Below, in pieces: positions 53,147 to 62,200 of a stretch of DNA of 64,000 bases; positions within the stretch are counted from its first letter, which is position 1, and the number at the start of each line of letters is the position of its first letter. The stretch spans positions 20,869 through 84,868 of the forward strand of contig NZ_JACCJY010000028.1 in assembly GCF_014596085.1 (NCBI RefSeq), written 5' to 3'. The notes below the pieces were generated by a model, which did not search any database, was not told the origin of the DNA, and saw only the letters and a list, made by a program, of their open reading frames with translations. Source of the DNA: Azospirillum tabaci (GTDB taxonomy: Bacteria; Pseudomonadota; Alphaproteobacteria; Azospirillales; Azospirillaceae). The translations under genes and the position numbers were made by a program.

Positions 53147-53791
53147 ATGCAGGTATTGATCGCCGACGATCACTCCATCGTTCGCAGTGGCCTGACCCAT
53201 CTGGTCGGGGAGTTGGACGAACAGGCCAGCGTGGCGGCGGCGACCAGCTTCGGCCAGTTGACACAGCTGCTGGACCAGGGACCCTACGACCTCGTCATCA
53301 TGGATCTGCGCATGCCCGGCCTCGGTGGGCTGGACGATGTGGAAGCGGTGGTGAAGCGGGTGGCGCCGGTGCCGGTCGTCGTCTTCTCGATGATCGACTC
53401 GCCGGACGAGATGCGCGCCGTGCTGTCGCGCGGGGTGCGGGCCTTCATCCCGAAATCCACCGACGACGTGCTGGTCGTGAACATCCTGCGTCTGGTCATG
53501 GCCGGTGGGTCCTATGTGCCCCCGGTGCTCGGCATGCCGGGGATCGCCCAGGCACCGGCCGCCGCGAAGGCGCAGGAGCCGAGCGTCTTCGACGGCATGA
53601 CCCGCCGCCAGTTGGAGGTTCTGGACCTGTTGGCTCAGGGTCTGTCGAATCAGGAGATCGGGGAACGGCTCGGCCTGAACCTGTCCACCGTCAAGACCCA
53701 CGTCACCGGCGTGCTGAAGGCGCTCGGGGTCGGCAGCCGGACCCAGGCGGTGCTGCTGGTCAAGGAATCAGGCCGCGACCGGCTCGTGTAG
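53147..53791 (+). CDS. LuxR/NarL-family response regulator
   Basis: The 214-residue protein has a canonical receiver (IADDHSIVRSGL; acceptor Asp in LVIMDLRMPG; FSMID with Ser; Lys in FIPKSTDD) and a GerE HTH at about 148-208 (MTRRQLEVLDLLAQGLSNQEIGERLGL, STVKTHVTGVLKALGV). It should control transcription when phosphorylated. The histidine kinase gene on the opposite strand ends 24 bases inside this gene, so the two are convergent with overlap and probably partners. The ATG at 53147 is the only start that keeps a normal receiver N-terminus. Confidence 0.87.
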   Translation: MQVLIADDHSIVRSGLTHLVGELDEQASVAAATSFGQLTQLLDQGPYDLVIMDLRMPGLGGLDDVEAVVKRVAPVPVVVFSMIDSPDEMRAVLSRGVRAFIPKSTDDVLVVNILRLVMAGGSYVPPVLGMPGIAQAPAAAKAQEPSVFDGMTRRQLEVLDLLAQGLSNQEIGERLGLNLSTVKTHVTGVLKALGVGSRTQAVLLVKESGRDRLV

Positions 53792-55231
53792 GCTGCGGAC
53801 CAAGGGAACCCCCACAGCGAACACCGTTCCGCGCCCTTCGATCGAGCGAAGCTCCAGCGGATGGCCGAGCAGCTTGGCCAGCCGGTCGACGATGGCCAGC
53901 CCCAGCCCGATCCCCTCGCTGCGGTCTCGGTCGGGCCGGTCGAGCTGGACGAACTCCTCGAAAATGCGGCGGCGGTCGGCCTCGGCGATGCCGCGTCCGG
54001 TGTCGTAGACCTCGACCCACACCGTGCCGCCGCGGCGCCGGCAGCCCATCAGCACGCCGCCCTGTTCGGTGTAACGCACCGCGTTGGTCAGCAGGTTGCG
54101 CAGGATGCGTTCCAGAAGGAAAGGGTCCGTCCGCACCGACAGATACGTCGGCACGACGCGCAGCCGCAGCCCCTTGTCCTCGGCGATCCCGGTGAACTCC
54201 GCTTCGAGCTGGTCGAACAGGCCGGACAGGGAGACATCGGCGGGCTTCGGTTCGACCACGCCGGATTCCAGCTTCGAGATGTCCAGGATGGCGTTCAGCA
54301 GATCGTGCATGGACCGCTGGGCGAGTCGCAGATCCTTCACCAGCGCCAGGGCGCGGGGCTTGTCGAGCTGCCGTTCCAGCATGCCGGTGAACATATTGAT
54401 GGCCTGGAGAGGCTGTTTCAGGTCGTGCCCGGCGTGGGCGAGGAAGCGCGACTTCGCCAGATGGGCCTGTTCCGCCGCCACCTTCGCCGTGTGCAGTTCG
54501 GCGGTGCGGGCGCGCACCTGGGCTTCCAACGTAACGTTGGTCTGTTCCAGCGCCTGCGTCATGCGTGTGATGTCCGCGAACTGGCGCTGCACCTGCCGGA
54601 CCATCGGGCGGAAGATCACCAGAACTTCGGCGCACAGGGTCAGCAGAGTCAGGATCAGGGCGGCGAAGCCGAGATTGTGCAGGGTGGCGAAGCCGCGCTC
54701 TCCCGCCTCCTGGTAGCGCGCCACCATGTCCTCCAGCCCCGCCAGCAATGGACCGAGCGCCTGATGGGTCACGAGGTCGGCCTCGGGCATGTCGGGGGGC
54801 AGGCCGGCGGAGCCGGCGGCGATGACCGCGCGGAGCGCGGCGATGTGGCGGAGCACCAGATCGTTCAGCGGCTCCGGCCCGTCGAAATAGAGGCGCCGCA
54901 CGTCCTTGCCCATGGCCGGCCCCTCGTCGGCGCCGGTCAGGCGACGGTGGGCGCTCTCGAACATGTCCGTCGCCTCGGCCAGGCGGGCGGTCAGGGCGCT
55001 CCGTTCGGCGTCGGTCGGGGCGTTGCGGAGCTGCTCCGCCAGCAGGGCGGTGCGCTGGGACAGCATGCGCTGACGACCTGAGATGTTCACCACCTCCAGC
55101 ATGTCGGCGTGCTGGTCGATGACCCGCTCGGTCATGATGAATCCGGCCAACGTGCACAGCGCGATCACCCCGAGCGCCAGCCCGTAGCGAAGCGTCATCC
55201 AGCGCGCCGTGGTGTTGCCGATGGGGACCAT
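53768..55231 (-). CDS. Sensor histidine kinase with PilJ/NarX-type sensor
   Basis: The 487-residue kinase has two membrane helices (about 13-35 and 186-206). The periplasmic part contains the P-box-like NISGRQRMLSQRTALLAEQL, found in PilJ/NarX-type sensors. The cytoplasmic part has a coiled coil, a HisKA domain with the phospho-His in RFLAHAGHDLKQPLQAINM, and an HATPase with NLLTNAVRYT, VYDTGRGI and GIGLGLAIV. It lacks a receiver. The convergent NarL-type regulator is the likely partner. The ATG at 55231 is preferred; 55270 is possible. Confidence 0.87.
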   Translation of the reverse strand: MVPIGNTTARWMTLRYGLALGVIALCTLAGFIMTERVIDQHADMLEVVNISGRQRMLSQRTALLAEQLRNAPTDAERSALTARLAEATDMFESAHRRLTGADEGPAMGKDVRRLYFDGPEPLNDLVLRHIAALRAVIAAGSAGLPPDMPEADLVTHQALGPLLAGLEDMVARYQEAGERGFATLHNLGFAALILTLLTLCAEVLVIFRPMVRQVQRQFADITRMTQALEQTNVTLEAQVRARTAELHTAKVAAEQAHLAKSRFLAHAGHDLKQPLQAINMFTGMLERQLDKPRALALVKDLRLAQRSMHDLLNAILDISKLESGVVEPKPADVSLSGLFDQLEAEFTGIAEDKGLRLRVVPTYLSVRTDPFLLERILRNLLTNAVRYTEQGGVLMGCRRRGGTVWVEVYDTGRGIAEADRRRIFEEFVQLDRPDRDRSEGIGLGLAIVDRLAKLLGHPLELRSIEGRGTVFAVGVPLVRSLHEPVAA

Positions 55232-55375
55232 GCCGTCCGTCCTTCCGGTGCGGACCTTGACGACGATCAAGGTCGGGTGGTGTACGAAGGATCACTGTAC
55301 CGCCATCGCCGATGCTCGGCATTCGCGAATGCAGCAACGGCAGGGCGGCGGAAATGGAGGGGGAGGGCGACCATC

Positions 55376-55675
55376 ATGGCGATCAGTCGCGCGGATCTGT
55401 TCCGGGGGCGCTTCCGGTCCGAACCGACAGCGCTCCAGGCACCCTCGGCGGCACCGCAAGCGCTGGAAGCGCGCATCGGCGCGGGCTGCCTGTCCTACAC
55501 CGGGACCGACTGCCGGATGTGCGGCGACCATTGCGACCACGGCGCGATCCGCTTCCGTCCGCTGGGACGGGGACGCTGGCTGCCGCTCATCGAGGAGGGC
55601 AGCTGCACCGGCTGCGGCGACTGCGCGACCGTGTGCCCGGTCAAGGCCGTGACCATGGAGGCGGTGAGCGCCTGA
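55376..55675 (+). CDS. NapF-like ferredoxin with two 4Fe-4S motifs
   Basis: The 99-residue protein starts MAISRADLFRGRF as NapF proteins do. It holds two clusters: CRMCGDHC with an upstream Cys (GAGCLSYTGTDC), and CTGCGDCATVCPVKAV. NapF helps mature or feed the periplasmic nitrate reductase, but here no nap gene is close. The ATG at 55376 follows GGAGGGGGA. It faces away from the kinase gene. Confidence 0.78.
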   Translation: MAISRADLFRGRFRSEPTALQAPSAAPQALEARIGAGCLSYTGTDCRMCGDHCDHGAIRFRPLGRGRWLPLIEEGSCTGCGDCATVCPVKAVTMEAVSA

Positions 55676-55760
55676 GATTGCGGGCCGAATCTGGGAACGC
55701 TGCTTCTAAACCCTCTGTTGGTTAGGCGGTTTCATCCCCTGTCTGCCAACGGAGAGACAC

Positions 55761-56201
55761 ATGTGGTGGCGCAACGTAACGCTGGTCTACGCCGCGGCCT
55801 TTACGGCCATCGGCATACTGGGCTTCATTCCGACCTTCCTGAGTCCGCCTCCGGAAGGCATGACCCTCGCCGTCGAATCCTTCCACGGTTATCTGCTCGG
55901 GCTGTTTCCGGTGAACCTGCTGCACAACGTCGTGCATCTCCTGTTCGGCCTCTGGGGTTTCTTCGCTTACTTCTCCAGCCGTCTGGCCTCGCGCAGCTAT
56001 CTGCGCAGCGTGGCCGTGGCCTACGCCGTGCTGACCGTTCTCGGTTTCATCCCGGGTCTGAACACGCTGTTCGGGCTGGTGCCGCTGCACGGCAACGACA
56101 TCTGGCTGCACGCCGTCCTCGCCATCGTGGCCGGCTATGTCGGCTTCATGGTGCATGAGACGGAGGCTGGCACGGAGAAGCGCGCCGAGTGGCGGACGTA
56201 A
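55761..56201 (+). CDS. DUF4383-type membrane protein
   Basis: The 146-residue protein has four membrane helices and the DUF4383 signature: ILGFIPTFL, NLLHNVVHLLFGLWGFFAYF, GFIPGLNTLFGLVPLHGNDIWLHAVLAIVAGYVGF. The function of the family is unknown. The ATG at 55761 follows GGAGAG. Confidence 0.83.
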   Translation: MWWRNVTLVYAAAFTAIGILGFIPTFLSPPPEGMTLAVESFHGYLLGLFPVNLLHNVVHLLFGLWGFFAYFSSRLASRSYLRSVAVAYAVLTVLGFIPGLNTLFGLVPLHGNDIWLHAVLAIVAGYVGFMVHETEAGTEKRAEWRT

Positions 56202-56220
56202 CGGCCCGGCGGCCCGGCCG

Positions 56221-56910
56221 TCAGGCCGGAACGTCTCCTTGAAAGCCGCAGGCGGCGAGCGCTGCGCGCATGTGGGGCGGAACCGGCGCCACCGCGCCAA
56301 CCGCCTCGCGGGAGGGATACAGGGGCAGCGAGATGGCCCGCGACTGCAGATGAAGCGGATGCCCCTCCGGCCCGCCATATTGCGGATCGCCCAGCAGGGG
56401 GCAGCCCAGCGCCGTGGCGCAATGCACGCGAATCTGGTGCGTGCGTCCGGTGTGGGGCTTCAACTCCAGCCATGTCATGCCGTCGCCGCGGCCCAGGACC
56501 CGGTAATCGGTGACGGCGCTCTGCCCATCGTCGGCCACGACGATCCGCCAGCCGCCGGTGCGGTTGCTCACCTTCTGCAACGGCAGCTCGATGCGTCCCT
56601 GCTCCTCCGGCGGGGTGCCGGCAGCGACCGCCCAGTAGGTCTTGTCGACCTTGCCGTCCTGGAACAGCTTGCCCAGCTTGCGCAGGGCCTTCGGATGCCG
56701 TCCCAGGATCAGGCAGCCGGAGGTGTCGCGGTCCAGCCGGTGGGCGAGGCCCGGCGGCTTCGGAAAACCGAAGCGCAGGGCGTCGAAATGGCGCTCCAGA
56801 TTCGGGCCACCGCCCGGTCCGGCGTGGACAGGCAGGCCGGCAGGCTTGTCGATGATGAGCATCAGCCCATCGCGGTAGAGAACGCGGGCCTGGATTTGTT
56901 CGGGTGTCAT
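56221..56910 (-). CDS. RluA-family pseudouridine synthase
   Basis: The 229-residue enzyme has the catalytic motif HRLDRDTSGCLILG with Asp near residue 60, the start VLYRDGLMLIIDKPAGLPVH, and HTGRTHQIRVHCATALGCPLLGD. It converts uridine to pseudouridine in rRNA or tRNA. No S4 domain is present, which fits RluA, YlyB or TruC-like forms. The exact site modified is not known. It is followed after 22 bases (upstream side) by a small hypothetical gene on the same strand. Confidence 0.9.
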   Translation of the reverse strand: MTPEQIQARVLYRDGLMLIIDKPAGLPVHAGPGGGPNLERHFDALRFGFPKPPGLAHRLDRDTSGCLILGRHPKALRKLGKLFQDGKVDKTYWAVAAGTPPEEQGRIELPLQKVSNRTGGWRIVVADDGQSAVTDYRVLGRGDGMTWLELKPHTGRTHQIRVHCATALGCPLLGDPQYGGPEGHPLHLQSRAISLPLYPSREAVGAVAPVPPHMRAALAACGFQGDVPA

Positions 56911-56932
56911 GATGCCTTAACGGACGAGTCGG

Positions 56933-57283
56933 TCAATCTTCGTCATCGTCATCAGGGTTGAAGGCCGCTTCGTCAACTGTCGTCAGCACGTCGGGCCGGA
57001 TTGCGGCCAGTGCAAGCAGCACCGCCCGGACCGATTCCGGCGCGTGGGCATCGCCCGCGACCTGGGCCACCAACGCGTCCGTCACCGGTGGGGCGGCCGG
57101 GATGCGGCGGCGGATCGCGCGGATTTCCTTCTCGATGGCTTTGCGCTCCTCCGCCACGTCATTGGCGTAGTGCGTCTGGTAGCGCATGGAGAAATCATGC
57201 AGGCGCCGGTTCACGATGACCTCGGCGGCGAACAGGGCGCGGCGCTGCGCGTCGGCGATTTTGGCGGTTGCGTCATTGGACAT
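56933..57283 (-). CDS. Small helical protein with acidic tail
   Basis: The 116-residue protein has an N-terminal helical part (ADAQRRALFAAEVIVNRRLH, EERKAIEKEIRAIRRRIPAA), a short second helix bundle and a C-terminus of NPDDDDED. No family is recognised. It lies upstream of the pseudouridine synthase gene on the same strand, 22 bases apart, so it is probably co-transcribed with it. The ATG at 57283 is preferred to 57307 because the longer form begins inside the repeat region. Confidence 0.6.
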   Translation of the reverse strand: MSNDATAKIADAQRRALFAAEVIVNRRLHDFSMRYQTHYANDVAEERKAIEKEIRAIRRRIPAAPPVTDALVAQVAGDAHAPESVRAVLLALAAIRPDVLTTVDEAAFNPDDDDED

Positions 57284-57307
57284 GGCGAGTCCTTGAATAG
57301 CAAACAC

Positions 57308-57404
57308 TTGCCCCCACCCTGACCCTCCCCCGCTTTCGGCGGACCTTCGGTCCGCCTGCCGCGTCAGCGCAAACCTTCGGTTTGCGCTGACGCAGGGGAG
57401 GGAA
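57308..57404. repeat. Palindromic intergenic repeat with two strong hairpins
   Basis: It opens with TTGCCCCCACCCTGACCCTC and ends with CAGGGGAGGG. Inside are GGCGGACC-TTCG-GGTCCGCC at about 57338-57356 (nearly perfect) and GCGTCAGCGCAAACC-TTCG-GGTTTGCGCTGACGC at 57361-57393 (15-base stem, TTCG loop). It lies between fumarase (ends 57421 on the - strand) and the small gene at 57283, and may act as a terminator for fumarase. Confidence 0.8.
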
Positions 57405-57420
57405 ATGGTAACGGCGGGCG

Positions 57421-59055
57421 TCAGGCCAGCTTCAATTCCTTGAAGAAGTCGTTGCCCTTGTCATCGACGATGATGAAGGCCGGGAAGTCTTCGACCTCAA
57501 TGCGCCAGATCGCTTCCATGCCGAGTTCCGGATACTCGACGCACTCCACCTTCTTGATGCAGTCCTGGGCCAGACGGGCCGCGGCGCCGCCGATGGAGCC
57601 CAGGTAGAAGCCGCCGTGCGTCTTGCAGGCCGCGGTCACTTCCGGGCTGCGGTTGCCCTTGGCCAGCATGACCATCGAGCCGCCTGCCGCCTGGAACTGC
57701 TCGACGAAACTGTCCATGCGGCCGGCGGTCGTCGGACCGAAGGAGCCCGAGGCGTAGCCTTCCGGAGTCTTGGCCGGACCGGCGTAGTAGATGGGGTGGT
57801 TCTTGAAATAGTCCGGCAGCGGCTCGCCGGCGTCCAGTCGCGCGCGCAGCTTGGCATGGGCGAGGTCGCGGGCGACGATCAGCGGGCCGGTCAGCGACAA
57901 ACGGGTGCGGATCGGATACTGCTTCAGCGTGGCGAGGATCTCGCTCATCGGCTGGTTGAGGTCGATCTTCACCACCTCGCCGGCCAGATCGCCGTCGGTG
58001 ATCTCCGGCAGATACTTGGCCGGATCGGTCTCCAGCTGCTCCAGGAAGATGCCGTCCTTGGTGATCTTGCCCACCGCCTGACGGTCGGCCGAGCAGGAGA
58101 CGCCGACGCCGATCGGCATGGAGGCGCCGTGGCGCGGCAGGCGGATGACGCGGACATCGTGGCAGAAGTACTTGCCGCCGAACTGCGCGCCGATGCCCAT
58201 GGTCTGGGTCAGCTTGTGCACCTCCGCCTCCATGGCGAGGTCGCGGAAGGCGTGCGCGTCCTCACCACCTTCGGTCGGCAGGTTGTCGAGGTAGCGGGCC
58301 GAGGCCAGCTTCACCGTCTTCAGATTCTGTTCCGCCGACAGGCCGCCGATGACGATGGCGAGGTGGTAGGGCGGGCAGGCCGAGGTGCCGAGGTAGCGGA
58401 TCTTGTCCTCGAGGAACTTCAGCAGCCGGTCCGGCGCCAGCACCGACGGGGTGGCCTGATGCAGGAAGGTCTTGTTGGCCGACCCGCCGCCCTTGGCCAT
58501 GAACAGGAACTTGTAGGCGTCCTCGCCCTCCGCGTAGATCTCGACCTGGCCCGGCAGGTTGTTGCGGGTGTTCTTCTCCTCATACATGGAGATCGGGGCG
58601 AGCTGGCTGTAGCGCAGGTTGCGCTTCAGGTAGGCGTCGCGGGCGCCTTCCGACAGGGCTGCCTCGTCGCCGCCCTTGGTGAAGACGCGGCGGCCCTTCT
58701 TGCCCATGATGATGGCGGTGCCGGTGTCCTGGCACATCGGCAGCGTGCCGGCGGCGGCGATGTTGGCGTTCTTCAAAAGGTCGAGCGCCACGAACTTGTC
58801 GTTCGGCGAGGCTTCCGGATCGTCGAGGATCGCGCGGATCTGGCCGAGATGGCCGGGACGCAGCAGGTGGTTGATGTCCTTGAAGGCCTCTTCGGCCAGC
58901 AGGCGCAGGCCCTCCGGCTCGACCTTCAGGATCTGCTCGCCGTCGAACTCGACGACCGAGACGTGATCCGAGGTTAGCTTGCGGTAGACTGTGTCGTCCT
59001 TGGCCAGCGGAAACAGCGTCGCGGCGCCGCGGGCGGGGCTGATGTCATCGGGCAT
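57421..59055 (-). CDS. fumA: Class I fumarate hydratase
   Basis: The 544-residue enzyme is a 4Fe-4S class I fumarase that interconverts fumarate and malate in the TCA cycle. Both domains are fused: the N-terminal alpha part with the cluster Cys residues (PMCQDTGTAIIMGKKG, ACPPYHLAIVIGG, CSADRQAVGKI) and the C-terminal beta part (LSLTGPLIVARDLAHAKLRA, PEGYASGSFGPTTAGRMDSF). The length is normal. It stands alone with a repeat element downstream. The ATG at 59055 is used. Confidence 0.93.
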   Translation of the reverse strand: MPDDISPARGAATLFPLAKDDTVYRKLTSDHVSVVEFDGEQILKVEPEGLRLLAEEAFKDINHLLRPGHLGQIRAILDDPEASPNDKFVALDLLKNANIAAAGTLPMCQDTGTAIIMGKKGRRVFTKGGDEAALSEGARDAYLKRNLRYSQLAPISMYEEKNTRNNLPGQVEIYAEGEDAYKFLFMAKGGGSANKTFLHQATPSVLAPDRLLKFLEDKIRYLGTSACPPYHLAIVIGGLSAEQNLKTVKLASARYLDNLPTEGGEDAHAFRDLAMEAEVHKLTQTMGIGAQFGGKYFCHDVRVIRLPRHGASMPIGVGVSCSADRQAVGKITKDGIFLEQLETDPAKYLPEITDGDLAGEVVKIDLNQPMSEILATLKQYPIRTRLSLTGPLIVARDLAHAKLRARLDAGEPLPDYFKNHPIYYAGPAKTPEGYASGSFGPTTAGRMDSFVEQFQAAGGSMVMLAKGNRSPEVTAACKTHGGFYLGSIGGAAARLAQDCIKKVECVEYPELGMEAIWRIEVEDFPAFIIVDDKGNDFFKELKLA

Positions 59056-59293
59056 TCGGGGGGCTTCCTTCCTGTTTTTGGGTCACAGGCCCCGATGCGG
59101 CGCGCGGCAGCGCGCAAAAGGGCCAGGGCCACGCTCGCGCACCGTTATACACCCCTGCGCCCGGCGCACAACGGGAACGGAACGCCCTGCGGCGATAAGG
59201 AAAGGGCGTTGCCCCAGCTTGAAAAGGATACGGCCCGGACCCACCGCCGAAGCGCTGGATGCCGGGCCGCAACAATTCAGCATCGACGAGAGC

Positions 59294-62200
59294 TTATGCA
59301 GCGCTCTTGAACTGCTCTTTCAATTCTGATTGACCGTCGGTCACCGGCTCCGCCGGGGCGCCGGCCCATTCGGTGTGCGCCGGGATCTCCTCGCCCTTCA
59401 TGACCAGGGTCAGCGGGCCGAGATGGGCATAATCGCCGACGCTGGTGTCGTACAGCACGGTGGACCCGGCGCCGATGGTGACGCCGCGGCCGACCTTCAC
59501 GCAGCCGACCTTCATCACGCGGTCTTCATAGAGGTGCGTCTGGAGGGCCGACAGCGCGTTCACCGCGCTGTGGTCGCCGACCGACACGCAGTCGAACTCC
59601 GTGATGTCGGTGGTGTCCATGAAGACGCCGTCGCCGAACTTCGTGCCGAACAGGCGCAGCACCCAGGGCAGCATCGGCGTACCGCGCAGGTGGTCCAGCA
59701 GCACCTTGCCGGCGAGACCCCAGTAGAGCACCGCCACCGCTTCGGTCTTCATGGCCCACCAGGACCACATCGGCTTCACGGTCGGCGCGTAGCGGCCCAT
59801 CAGCAGCCACTTCACCAGGATCACCACCGCCACCATGGCAACCGGAATGGCGACGCTGACGGCCAGGAACTGCGCCAGGAAGGCGCCGTAGCGCTGCTCC
59901 AGGATGGCCGGGGCGAACAGTTCCACCGCCAGCGTGCCGAAGGTGATGAACAGCATCGTCGGCATCGATAGGCTGAAGGCCTCGAACACCGCGCGGCACA
60001 GGCGGCGGGCCTTGGACGGCTCGTAGGTCCAATTGGCGCCGACCCCGTCGAAGCGCTGGCGCACCGGCAGCTTGATCGGCGGGCTGCCGAACCACGTCTC
60101 CCCGGCGGACATCGCCTCGTTGGCCGGCGGCTTGGACTTGATGCCGATCAGCGAACCGGTGGGGATGCTGGCCCCCGCCGGCACCACCGCGTCGTTGCCG
60201 ACGAACACGCGCGCCTCGGTCTTCACCGGCTTCAGGAACATCCAGCCGCGGCGGATGTCCTCATCGCCCAGAACCACCTCGTCGGCGATGAAGCACTTCT
60301 CGCCGATCTCCACGAGGTCGTAGCGCCCGGCGAGGTTGGTGGAGATCTCCGCGTCCTTGCCGATCTTGGCGCCCATCAGCCGGTACCACGCCCGCATGTA
60401 GACCGTGGCGTAGAGCGAGCTGAGCGTGTCCAGCATCACCTCGGTGGACAGCGCCACCATCCATTTGCGCAGGTAGAAGCCGCTGTGCACCGAATAGGTG
60501 CCAGCCTCGACGCGCGGCAGGACGATCCAGCGCACCGCGGCGATCATGCAGACCGTCACCGCGACCAGCGCCATGGCGGTCGGCCAGGCGATCAGCGGCA
60601 GGTAGTAGAGATAGCTGACGCCGAAGGCCGACCCCAGCACCCCGTCCAGATTGTCGAACAGGTAGAAGGCCGGAAAGATCGGCATCAACGAGATCGGCGG
60701 CAGGGCGAGCAGCATCACCGTGTAGAAGGCGGCGTTCAGCCCGCGGCGCAGCCGTCCGGCGGTCGCCGTGGCCGGCAGCTCCGTCCGGTCGACGCTGCCG
60801 ACGTGGCGGGCGGGCGAGCCGTCCCAGCGTTCATAGGCGCCGGTGCGGGCGCCGGCGGGCAAGGCGGTCAGGTCGGCCAGTTCCGTGCCGTGACCGATCA
60901 CCGCGTCCATGCCGATGACGCAGGACGTGCCGACATAGGCGTCGGCGCCGATCTCCACCGCTCCGATGACCAGCTCGTTGCCGATCACCTCGGCGTTCGC
61001 CAGCTTCACCTTGCCGCCGATCGAGGCGCCGGCGCCGATGGTGACGAGGTCGATGGCGCCGGACTCGAACTCGCCGATCAGCGCCTCGTCGCCCACCTTG
61101 GCGCCGAGCGTGCGCAGGAGGACCCGCATGACCGGCGAGCCCTGGAACCACTTCAGATGGACAAGGCTGATGAAGCGCTGCGCCAGCCACCAGCGGTAAT
61201 AATAGGCGCCCCACAGCGGGTAACGCCCGGGTTTCGTCCGCCCGATGACCAGCCACTTGGCCGCGACGGCGATCACCACCGTGGCGGCGTTGATGATCAT
61301 GTAGACGCCAAGCAGCGTGACGATTTCCTGAAGGAAATTGGCGTCCTCGCCCGACAGCAGCATGTAGCTGACGAACACGCCCAGCCACTGCGCCGTCATC
61401 AACGCCAGGATGAAGGGCAGGGCCGCCGCCTGCGCCGCCCCGCACAGGAAGCGGCGGAGCAGGGGAGGCGGTGTGAAGAAGCGGTCCTTGCGCTCTACGT
61501 TGCCGCCGTTGCCGCCGCGCGGCGCGCGGGCGTCCAGCCGCTCGGCCATGGAGCGCAGGCTGCGGGCGCCATAGACGTCCTGCAGGGTCAGCCCGTCGAG
61601 ATGCCGGGTCTCCCGCACCGCCGACACGAACCGCGCGGCGAGCAGTGAATGCCCGCCGAGGTCCATGAAGAAGTCGGCCTCCAGCGGCACCGATTGGCCG
61701 GGAAAGACGCGCTTGGCGGCCTCCAGAAGGGCGGCTTCCGTCGGGGTCTGCGGTTCATCCTGTTCGCCGGGGCCGGCGTCGTCGGTCAGCGGAGCGGCCT
61801 GCAGCGCCTTGCGGTCGGCCTTGCCGGAGGTCAGGCGGGGCAGGCGGTCCGTCACCTCGAAATGCGACGGCACCATGTAGCTCGGCAACTGGGCGCGCAG
61901 CTGGTCGCGCAGCGCCGACTTGTCCAGCGCGGCGCCGGCTTGCGGCACCACGAAGGCGACCAGCCGGTCCAGCCCGTTGTCGTTGCGCAGCACGACGGTG
62001 GCTTGGCTCACGCCGGCCATGTCGGCCAGCTTCGCCTCGATCTCGCCCAACTCCAGCCGGAAGCCACGGATCTTCACCTGATCGTCGATGCGGCCGTGGA
62101 ACAGAAGGTTGCCGTTCGGGTCGATGCTCACCGCGTCGCCGGAGCGGTAGAGCACCGGGTCGTTGCCGTGGATGGCGAAGCTGTTGCGGATGAACTTCTC

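Noticed and set aside
53797..53826. GGAAC followed by CGTT near the end of the kinase gene
   Set aside because: The spacing is 15 bases, it is inside a coding region and no gene follows on that strand for more than 1.5 kb.
57361..57393. Phage or plasmid attachment site
   Set aside because: The perfect inverted repeat looks striking, but there is no integrase, no tRNA and no flanking direct repeat. It belongs to the dispersed repeat family and may act as a terminator.
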